A DNA stretch of 7,119 bases from Candidatus Levyibacteriota bacterium (lineage in GTDB: Bacteria > Patescibacteriota > Microgenomatia > Levybacterales > UBA12049): NCBI GenBank assembly GCA_016182225.1, contig JACOXV010000047.1, positions 1 through 7,119 on the forward strand, written 5' to 3'. The translations under genes and the position numbers were made by a program. How positions within the stretch are numbered: position 1 is the first letter of the stretch; each line of letters starts with the position of its first letter. Below the pieces are notes generated by a model, which was not told the origin of the DNA, searched no databases, and saw nothing but the letters and a program-made list of their open reading frames with translations. Shown here piece after piece: positions 1 to 4,994 of the stretch.

Positions 1-104
1 TTATCTATATTGCGCGCGACACTGAGCAACAAGCCCTTCGGACTTGCAACTCTGATTCCCCAATGCTAAACATTGGGGCTTGTCGTCGAATGTGTCAAGA
101 GAAA
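1..104 (-). other. Downstream tail with a 35-codon open frame of uncertain status
   Basis: After the last pilin stop, the -1 frame is open from 108 to a TAA at 3-1. It reads ...TFDDKPQC, then a stretch with three Cys in all, ending CRAQYR. It has no ATG or GTG; the only TTG (63-61) would leave about 20 codons. GC is about 48%, higher than the pilin genes. It could be spacer, the end of a degraded or frame-shifted Cys-rich extension of the pilin, or chance. I do not call it a gene. Confidence 0.3.
58..78. repeat. Perfect 8-bp inverted repeat downstream of the last pilin
   Basis: CCCCAATG and CATTGGGG (58-65 and 71-78) flank a 5-base loop, starting about 27 bases after the last pilin stop. On the transcribed (minus) strand the hairpin is followed by AATCAGAGTT, not a U run, so it is not a standard intrinsic terminator. 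An alternative pairing of ACAAGCCC (29-36) with GGGCTTGT (76-83) shares bases with it. Confidence 0.5.
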
Positions 105-713
105 TTACTTATTCACGTTTCTCATAGTAACAGACGTTTTAAATTGAATCGAGGCGCTGCCGTTATTATCTTCCAATGTAAAACTAATACCAACGGTTGG
201 GGGATCCGTTAAGAAATTTTGCGAGCAAGTGAAATAACATTCCTCGCCCTTTATTCTTAATTGGCTTTCGTCTATCAAAATACTTGAGCCTGCGGAATTT
301 TCTCTCCGAAGCGACAATGCTCCCTGGCTGTCAGGTTTACAGGCATAAGTAATTTCTTCCCTATCCTCGTTTAAAATTTTTATATATTTGTATTTAGCAA
401 GGGGGGTAGGCGTAGTTTCCATCAAACTACCACAAACATTTTTGTCAAATTCATCCTGCTCGTTCGTCTTCACACCGACGAAAGCTTGGGCAAATTGGAT
501 ATCTCTAGAAATACGATTAACCGTAAAGTCTCCATCATCTCTTATTTTATTATTAATCCCGCTCGTAGTAGTTCCACGAAAGCTATTAACCATTATAAGA
601 ACGACCATAGAGCCGACAGAGACTAAAATCACAAGTACTGCCAAAAGCTCTATGAGAGTGAAGCCATTTTCAAACCTTAAGTCTTGAGTCTTAAACTTTA
701 AATTTATTTTCAT
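105..713 (-). CDS. GspJ/PilW-like minor pilin
   Basis: The protein is 202 aa with a 17-residue basic leader ending in ENG, then FTLIELLAVLVILVSVGSMVVL (Glu at +5). After the helix comes RDDGDFTVNRISRDIQFAQAF, matching the GspJ/PilW pattern in which a linker helix with Ser-Arg-Asp precedes the beta domain. The C-terminus IQFKTSVTMRN (about 189-199) is the usual last strand of PilW-like proteins, so the gene looks complete despite the open frame that follows it. Four Cys are scattered in the ectodomain. Its ATG overlaps the previous stop as ATGA, with no separate SD, so translation is probably coupled. The leader resembles that of the GspG-like protein at 2268-1705. No GspK/PilX-type gene follows within the window. 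Confidence 0.87.
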   Translation of the reverse strand: MKINLKFKTQDLRFENGFTLIELLAVLVILVSVGSMVVLIMVNSFRGTTTSGINNKIRDDGDFTVNRISRDIQFAQAFVGVKTNEQDEFDKNVCGSLMETTPTPLAKYKYIKILNEDREEITYACKPDSQGALSLRRENSAGSSILIDESQLRIKGEECYFTCSQNFLTDPPTVGISFTLEDNNGSASIQFKTSVTMRNVNK

Positions 714-1228
714 ATTGGAGAAGGTACGGCACTACTATCAACTATACACGACCTTGAATCAATCTTATGACAATAAATATCCTCAGTACATTTAGAATCG
801 GACCAGGAAACTGTAACGATTACCCTAGCATAATCTCTGTCTGCCTCACCAACTGGGGTGGGTCCTTGTATGCAACTGGCATTTCTTAGATCAATTGTGA
901 CTTCTCTCAGGAAATATTTACCCACAAGTACGCTTTCATTTGCACATGTACCTACGTCTGCTTTATTTACTAAAATTCCCGATTCCCCGAGACAATAGTT
1001 TGTCTGGGCATATGTATTTTCAAAAGAAGTATAGTCTGATCCGGCCAGCTGTCGTACGATCTCTAATCCTTCTTGAGAAAATGATGTTGCCTGATTTTGA
1101 AATTTCGTATAGGTAGTATTATTAAGTGAGGTAATAACAACAGCCGTAATCCCCGAAATTATTACAACTGCTATGCTTAGTGCTACTAATGCTTCGATAA
1201 GGCTTGTTCCTTTTTCTCTACTGCGCAT
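710..1228 (-). CDS. GspI/PilV-like minor pilin
   Basis: The protein is 172 aa with a very short leader, MRSREKG, and a mature start TSLIEALVALSIAVVIISGI. Residue +1 is Thr rather than Phe, while Glu at +5 is kept. The EALVAL motif and the following QATSFSQEGLEIVRQL, which resembles the PilV/GspI pattern of a small-residue helix ending in EGLE, identify the family. The C-terminal half has a YARVIVTVSW strand and several Cys. With the GspH- and GspJ-like proteins it would form the tip or priming complex. A GGGAGGGA element lies about 12 nt before the ATG. The start overlaps the previous stop by 11 bp, and the stop forms an ATGA overlap with the next gene. Confidence 0.88.
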   Translation of the reverse strand: MRSREKGTSLIEALVALSIAVVIISGITAVVITSLNNTTYTKFQNQATSFSQEGLEIVRQLAGSDYTSFENTYAQTNYCLGESGILVNKADVGTCANESVLVGKYFLREVTIDLRNASCIQGPTPVGEADRDYARVIVTVSWSDSKCTEDIYCHKIDSRSCIVDSSAVPSPI

Positions 1229-1736
1229 CTTGAATAGAAATCCCTCCCAATTTGTCTACCACTATGGCTTTTTTCTTATCACCATCTTGTGTTTGCAAAA
1301 CTATGGTAGTGTTTTCTAGGCTTATTTCGTCTTTTAGAATCGGAAAGTAGATTTCTTCCAAAAGCGATTCTTCGGAGAAGGAGATTGAAGAAGAAAATGA
1401 ATACAGCTTAATATCAAATCTTTGCGCCTCAGCCTCGGTTGCCCCACAGATTGCATAAATTTCGTATTGATTAGCAGATTTGATGTAAATTTTATATCCC
1501 AAAAGAGTATCTATACAACCAGTGGGTTTTACCTGAGAAATAGATCTGGATCTGGCAGAAGATACATTATTGGCAAATTCTAGGTAGGTATTTTTGAATT
1601 GCTGGTCCGTGCTATACAAAAGAAATGCCGCTATTCCCAGGGTTGAAAGAATAGCAATAACAGAAAAACTTACTATAACCTCTATAAGAGTAAATCCTGA
1701 TGAGCTATGGGTTTTGGAGAACATAATAGTAATCAT
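1218..1736 (-). CDS. GspH/FimT-like minor pilin
   Basis: The protein is 172 aa with a 14-residue leader ending in SSSG, then FTLIEVIVSFSVIAILSTLGI (Glu at +5). The post-helix segment FKNTYLEFANNVSSARSRSIS is typical of the GspH/FimT family, where an helix with a LxxAR-like pattern precedes a beta-sandwich. The sequence ends with a hydrophobic strand pair and GGISIQ, as FimT proteins often do. These proteins sit low in the priming complex that starts pilus assembly. The ATG at 1736 has a GGGGG ribosome site; an alternative ATG at 1724 would shorten the leader to ten residues. The stop overlaps the next start by 11 bp. It is followed by GspI- and GspJ-like genes, which supports the assignment. 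Confidence 0.87.
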   Translation of the reverse strand: MITIMFSKTHSSSGFTLIEVIVSFSVIAILSTLGIAAFLLYSTDQQFKNTYLEFANNVSSARSRSISQVKPTGCIDTLLGYKIYIKSANQYEIYAICGATEAEAQRFDIKLYSFSSSISFSEESLLEEIYFPILKDEISLENTTIVLQTQDGDKKKAIVVDKLGGISIQDAQ

Positions 1737-2268
1737 TAGTCGGTTCCCCCTGACATCCGGATGAGTCTTGAATAATTAATTCCAAATCCGTATCAGGATC
1801 ATTTATTATCTCAGATCTGCTATAGACTGCGACATCAGAATCAGATGAATTTTCTATGCAAGCCGCAAGAGTGTAGGTTTTTTCAGTAGAATTATAGTTA
1901 TAAAAATATTCTCCATCATTGTAATATCCGCTTCCCAATGGATCCCTGGGAACTTTACGAATATATATCGATCCGCCGCAACTCGGGTCCCCGGTACCGC
2001 GAATCGAATATTCTCCTCCCGTTGTACAGTTAGGCATAGTTGAAGGATATAATCCGTTGTCTGCTCTATAAAGCTCTAGGGCAGATTGTATTTGACGAAG
2101 GTTTGCTTTTCTTTCTGCATCCCTAGCCCTTTCTCTAACTGCTATGAAATTTACCATCAAAAGGGATGAGAGAATACCAATAATAGCTATTACTATAAGT
2201 AGTTCTATAAGAGTAAAGCCATTTACCAGCTTTATGCTTTGAATTTTGAATTTCCGGTTTGTTTTCAT
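1705..2268 (-). CDS. GspG-like pseudopilin / prepilin
   Basis: The protein is 187 aa with a 17-residue leader rich in Lys and Arg (MKTNRKFKIQ... ending in NG). It is followed by FTLIELLIVIAIIGILSSLL (Glu at +5) and the classic GspG continuation RERARDAERKANLRQIQSALELY (45-67). The ectodomain has DNGLYPS, YIRKVPRDPLGSGYY (102-116) and YTLAACIE (132-139), matching the family order of linker helix, DP loop and C-terminal strands. Cys occur in the TGDPSCGG, ACIE and SSGCQ stretches. Its ATG overlaps the previous stop as ATGA and its end overlaps the next gene by 32 bp. The leader resembles that of the last pilin (713-105), and an NDPDT segment is shared with the pilin just upstream, so these genes probably share ancestry. 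Confidence 0.93.
   Translation of the reverse strand: MKTNRKFKIQSIKLVNGFTLIELLIVIAIIGILSSLLMVNFIAVRERARDAERKANLRQIQSALELYRADNGLYPSTMPNCTTGGEYSIRGTGDPSCGGSIYIRKVPRDPLGSGYYNDGEYFYNYNSTEKTYTLAACIENSSDSDVAVYSRSEIINDPDTDLELIIQDSSGCQGEPTNDYYYVLQNP
1744..1751 (-). promoter_or_regulatory. Ribosome binding site deciding the FimT/GspH-like start
   Basis: On the minus strand AGGGGGAA sits inside the end of the upstream gspG-like gene. Its last G is nine bases before the ATG at 1736. The alternative in-frame ATG at 1724 would be 21 bases away. This favours the longer start and a real 32-bp overlap between the two genes. Confidence 0.5.
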
Positions 2269-2753
2269 TCTATCGAAACATTAGGACTCGATGCACCATA
2301 ATTACATTTTTTTCCACAAGCATTACTCATATCAATACCGCCTTTGGAAGGGCACTGACCATCCTGACAAGTATCAGGATCATTTACTCCTCTTTCTAGA
2401 CTAGCATATAGATAATAAGACTGTCCATTTTGAGAGTAATAAATATAGTTAGTCTTGCCCGGATCGGAAGGGAGTAGATTCATATATGGAGCCCAGGAAC
2501 TACCCCAATTTATTTCGTTTCCATTAAGATCTTGTATCCTGTAATTTATTGTTGCTGTTGGGTAGCGTCCCGTATCATTATAAAAAGCCTCCATTGCTTT
2601 TTGAATTTGTGCAAGGTCTGATTTCCTTCTAGCGTCATTGCCTTTCTTAAGTTGCTCTAAAGGATTGAGAATGGTAAGGGTTCCTACGGTAAATATCGCA
2701 ATAAGCGCTATTACTATAAGTAGTTCTATTATTGTAAATCCGTTTTTTTTCAT
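2265..2753 (-). CDS. GspG/PilE-like prepilin
   Basis: I choose ATG 2753, which overlaps the previous stop as ATGA and gives the compact leader MKKNG before FTIIELLIVIALIA (Glu at +5). The frame is open to a TTG at 2795, but that would add 14 residues encoded inside the preceding gene. The mature protein is about 157 aa. After the helix come LNPLEQLKKGNDARRKSD (about 29-46), an amphipathic helix, YNDTGRYP and LLPSDPGK, then YYLYASLERGVNDPDTC: the GspG layout of helix, DP loop and final beta strands. Four Cys in the last 35 residues probably form disulfides. The shared NPLEQLKK-type segment makes it a paralogue of the pilins at 4934-4374 and 3709-2750. Fibre or minor pilin cannot be decided. 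There is no strong SD, and translation is probably coupled. Confidence 0.9.
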   Translation of the reverse strand: MKKNGFTIIELLIVIALIAIFTVGTLTILNPLEQLKKGNDARRKSDLAQIQKAMEAFYNDTGRYPTATINYRIQDLNGNEINWGSSWAPYMNLLPSDPGKTNYIYYSQNGQSYYLYASLERGVNDPDTCQDGQCPSKGGIDMSNACGKKCNYGASSPNVSIE

Positions 2754-3709
2754 CTGTCGCAAATACTGTTTTCTATGCATTCCTGAAAGCTGCAATAATC
2801 TCCCAGTCCAATACCTGATACATTACAGGACCCGCCTGGAGTACATACATAATTTTTGGAGCAGGGAGTGGGTGTTGGCGTAAGTGGACCTGTTGGCGTG
2901 GGAGAGAGAATTGGCGTATTGGTAGGCGTATTGGTAGGCGTCAGGCTTGTTGGTGTTGCTGTGGGGGTTGCTGTGGGTTGAGGAGTAGAAGTTAGACCCC
3001 CTCCGCCTTCACCCGTAACAGTTGGTGTTACACCTTCATCATCTGAGGGAATATTATCAAAAACAGTTGAAGATGCCAAATAAGTACAGTCAACAGTGCC
3101 TGAAACTATACAAAAATTATATCCTTTTTCGAAGTATTCAGAAGGAAGACAGGATCCTCCGTCTTCGCTCTTCATTGCTTCTAGAGGACAAAGGGTAGAA
3201 CTTCTTTGACTTTCGTCAACTTTAGCTAATTTTCCAAATAGCACATTCCATCTAGAACAGGTGTTTGGAGATGTTGCACTATTATCATAAACATATTGAA
3301 ACGCAGGATTTTCATTAAATACAGGATCTTGGGGAACTTTTTTCATATATATTTCACCCGTTGCTTCATCTTTCCATTCTGCTCCAAAGGGAACAGCATA
3401 AGGAAAACAGTCATTATCATTATAATAAATATCTAGCGCAGTATTAATATTTTTAAGATCTGTTTTTCTCTGAGCGTCTAATGCTTTGTTTATCTGAGCA
3501 ATAGGATCTGTTATAACAAAAATTGCTGTCATAAAAATAGCAGAAATACCTAGAGCCACTAAAAGCTCAAGAATTGTAAAACCTTCTAAAGACCCAAAAA
3601 GCGGTAGATTTTTGGGATAATCTCTCCTCCAAAGAAAAGCAATATGATGGCTGAAGTTGCCAAAAAAGGACCGAAAGGAAGACTTCCTTTTAAGCTTCTT
3701 TTTCCCCAT
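2750..3709 (-). CDS. Large prepilin with Thr/Pro linker and Cys-rich C-terminal domain
   Basis: The protein is 319 aa if started at ATG 3709. The first 43 residues are an unusually long, Lys/Arg-rich leader ending in Gly43. Mature FTILELLVALGI follows, with Glu at +5 (residue 48), then DPIAQINKALDAQRK (68-82) and a GspG-like YYNDNDCFPY and VPQDP region. A globular part with six Cys runs to about 220. Next comes a GGGG plus Thr/Pro-rich linker (about 227-282) and a tail with six Cys at 283, 289, 295, 306, 311 and 317. A linker plus disulfide-rich tail suits a surface-exposed adhesive or tip subunit; this is inferred. ATG 3709 is the only ATG, GTG or TTG in frame before the cleavage site, has no SD, and lies 124 bp inside pilD. 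The pilin body is sure; the start is not. Confidence 0.82.
   Translation of the reverse strand: MGKKKLKRKSSFRSFFGNFSHHIAFLWRRDYPKNLPLFGSLEGFTILELLVALGISAIFMTAIFVITDPIAQINKALDAQRKTDLKNINTALDIYYNDNDCFPYAVPFGAEWKDEATGEIYMKKVPQDPVFNENPAFQYVYDNSATSPNTCSRWNVLFGKLAKVDESQRSSTLCPLEAMKSEDGGSCLPSEYFEKGYNFCIVSGTVDCTYLASSTVFDNIPSDDEGVTPTVTGEGGGGLTSTPQPTATPTATPTSLTPTNTPTNTPILSPTPTGPLTPTPTPCSKNYVCTPGGSCNVSGIGLGDYCSFQECIENSICDR
2913..2977 (-). repeat. Short tandem repeats coding the Thr/Pro linker
   Basis: Plus-strand reading shows GTATTGGTAGGC twice in perfect tandem (2916-2927 and 2928-2939), with a partial copy before it. GTTGCTGTGGG also occurs twice at the same 12-bp spacing (2955-2965 and 2967-2977). 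Each 12-bp unit codes four residues such as Thr-Pro-Thr-Asn, so copy-number change would lengthen or shorten the linker without shifting the frame. Confidence 0.75.
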
Positions 3710-4371
3710 AAAACCAGTATGAGTCCGGCGCCTGCGCCTGTCAAGAATGCTATATAAAAAGACATCACAGCCTCTGGAAAACCCAGCATAATACCGATAA
3801 GCAAAGAAAGCTTTGCATCTCCCATACCGATTCCGCGTCCTTTCGTTCCCAAAATCAATGCAAAGAAAAAAATAAAAGATATAATTCCCGTAGCTAGGTG
3901 GTTCGTGAGAAGAGCAGGGGAGTAAAGAGCAAGATAAAGAAAGGTAATGACAATAGACGGAAAGATGATTTTATCAGGAATTATGCCATGTTTTAAATCC
4001 GTAAAAAATACCACGATTAGTACTGAAACAATAAAAAGGTAGAAAAGGAGCTGAGAAAAATCAGATAGGGAAAATATAATTCTATCTTTAGCTAAAACAG
4101 AAAAAACCGCCACAAACAATATTCCAGTTAAAAGCTCTACTACTGGATAATAAAATGAGATTTTCTTTTTACAATATCTGCATTTTCCTTTTAACCAAAC
4201 GAAGGAAAGAATGGGAATAAGATCAGGGATAGATAAAGTTTTTCCGCAGCTTTCGCAAAGCGACCTTCCTCTGAAAGGACTTTTACCAACTGGAAGCCTA
4301 TCGATCACTACGTTAAGAAAAGATCCTATGGATATTCCGAAAAGAAAAAGGAATGGTAAAAAAGGATTCAC
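3586..4371 (-). CDS. pilD: PilD, type IV prepilin peptidase / N-methyltransferase
   Basis: This is an integral membrane aspartyl protease (peptidase A24) that cleaves prepilin leaders after Gly and methylates the new N-terminus. From the GTG at 4371 the protein is about 261 aa, normal for the family. It has an N-terminal GSFLNVVIDRLP motif, two zinc-binding CxxC pairs (about residues 39/42 and 64/67), and the catalytic aspartates in FFTDLKHGIIPD (about 125) and GIGMGDAK (about 185). The C-terminus is the usual SLPFGPFLA followed by a last membrane helix. The frame is open upstream to a TTG at 4425, but that would overlap the pilin by 52 bp. GTG 4371 lies 2 nt after the pilin stop and gives a family-like N-terminus, so I prefer it; no clear SD supports either start. 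Its 3' end overlaps the next pilin by 124 bp. Confidence 0.95.
   Translation of the reverse strand: MNPFLPFLFLFGISIGSFLNVVIDRLPVGKSPFRGRSLCESCGKTLSIPDLIPILSFVWLKGKCRYCKKKISFYYPVVELLTGILFVAVFSVLAKDRIIFSLSDFSQLLFYLFIVSVLIVVFFTDLKHGIIPDKIIFPSIVITFLYLALYSPALLTNHLATGIISFIFFFALILGTKGRGIGMGDAKLSLLIGIMLGFPEAVMSFYIAFLTGAGAGLILVLWGKRSLKGSLPFGPFLATSAIILLFFGGEIIPKIYRFLGL
3593..3616 (-). repeat. Perfect 8-bp inverted repeat at the 3' end of pilD
   Basis: The arms CCCAAAAA and TTTTTGGG (3593-3600 and 3609-3616 on the plus strand) flank an 8-base loop. In the transcript the hairpin would sit just before the pilD stop (3588-3586) and just upstream of the mature N-terminus codon of the next pilin. About one such repeat is expected by chance in 7 kb, so its role is open. 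Confidence 0.45.
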
Positions 4372-4373
4372 CG

Positions 4374-4934
4374 CTACTGTGCACAGAAGAAGCAAGGAGA
4401 TGTCGCCGTTTTGCTTGATCCGCAATTGGTGGCATCAGTTACTCCTAAGTTATCATATTTTGTTTCTGCTCTTAGCGACTCAGATTTAGAATCAGGGTTG
4501 AAACAAACCGCTACCTTCTCCGTTGTGCCTGAAAGCAATAGATCCTCAAGAACATCAGTGCTGTCTGTAAAAGTTGTTTTTAATTCACCTTGAGTAACAA
4601 GAAGCTGAATACAAGCCGGGACCGAGGTTCCGCTGCTTAAAGCAGTCGCAGTTGATGGAGTTGCGCAAGCATCAGAGGTACTTGTATCCCATGGCATTTC
4701 TCCATTTGTCGCAAAATATCTAGTAACTGCATTCACCAACTCAACGCTGGCTGATTTTCTGTTAGAGTCAGACCCTTTTCTTAACTGTTCAAGAGGATCA
4801 ATTGTTGCAAGAAGACCAACTGCCAAAATTCCTAAAACGCCGATAATTACCAAAAGTTCGACTAAAGTAAAACCAGATTGATCAGAAGATGAAGAGCCAA
4901 AAAGTTTTTTAAGCCATTCGAGTAGCTTTTTCAT
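4374..4934 (-). CDS. Type IV prepilin, probable major pilin
   Basis: The protein is 186 aa. It has a 21-residue basic amphipathic leader (MKKLLEWLKKLFG...) ending in Gly21, then mature FTLVELLVIIGVLGILAVGLL with Glu at +5, the residue needed for PilD processing and subunit docking. The helix continues into DPLEQLRKGSDSNRKS (46-61), a segment shared in degenerate form with the pilins at 2753-2265 and 3709-2750. The ectodomain has six cysteines, including a CFFC near the C-terminus, suggesting disulfides as in many pilins. It is the first pilin after pilC, has its own promoter and no SD, and ends 2 nt before the likely pilD start. I call it the major pilin from position and promoter strength, which is inference; it could be a minor pilin. 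Confidence 0.88.
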   Translation of the reverse strand: MKKLLEWLKKLFGSSSSDQSGFTLVELLVIIGVLGILAVGLLATIDPLEQLRKGSDSNRKSASVELVNAVTRYFATNGEMPWDTSTSDACATPSTATALSSGTSVPACIQLLVTQGELKTTFTDSTDVLEDLLLSGTTEKVAVCFNPDSKSESLRAETKYDNLGVTDATNCGSSKTATSPCFFCAQ

Positions 4935-4943
4935 TTATATTTA

Positions 4944-4973
4944 AGTATAGACAGATATTTTTTTGCTTGTCAA
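4944..4973 (-). promoter_or_regulatory. Sigma-70-type promoter driving the first pilin
   Basis: On the minus strand, a perfect -35 TTGACA (4973-4968) is followed by an 18-bp A-rich spacer and a -10 TATACT (4949-4944, five of six consensus bases). The ATG of the downstream pilin is at 4934, only nine bases after the -10. The expected transcription start is therefore around 4937-4936, leaving a 5' leader of about 0-3 nt. No Shine-Dalgarno sequence is seen. The promoter would let the pilin be expressed above the level of pilT-pilC. It is the only convincing promoter I see in the window; its activity is inferred. Confidence 0.7.
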
Positions 4974-4994
4974 GTGGGTATTTTGAAGCTAAAT

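Noticed and set aside
43..65. Mini-ORF starting at the ATG at 65-63 on the minus strand
   Set aside because: It has only about 22 codons before TAG, no ribosome site, and its ATG lies inside the hairpin.
58..78. Rho-independent terminator of the pilin operon
   Set aside because: The stem is good, but no U tract follows on the transcribed strand (or the opposite one).
18..96. tRNA-like fold in the downstream spacer
   Set aside because: Stems can be drawn, but there is no TTCRANNC T-loop, no proper 7-bp acceptor stem and no fitting anticodon arm on either strand.
93..98. TTGACA on the minus strand as a -35 box for a downstream gene
   Set aside because: At 16-18 bp downstream there is only CAATGT-like sequence, a poor -10.
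388..687. Plus-strand open frame of 99 codons opposite the PilW-like gene
   Set aside because: It is antisense to a well-supported pilin, has no ribosome site, and its content mirrors the hydrophobic helix on the other strand. The other plus-strand frames (2638-2883, 4211-4489, 4411-4593, 5623-5817, 6499-6681) were rejected for the same reasons.
2870..2990. CRISPR-like or intergenic repeat array
   Set aside because: The repeats are only 11-12 bp, have no spacers, and are in frame within a Thr/Pro-coding linker.
3661..3667. Sequencing indel at the T6 run creating the pilD/pilin overlap
   Set aside because: PilD keeps a family-typical C-terminus after the run and the pilin keeps its mature start, so no frame correction is needed to explain either.
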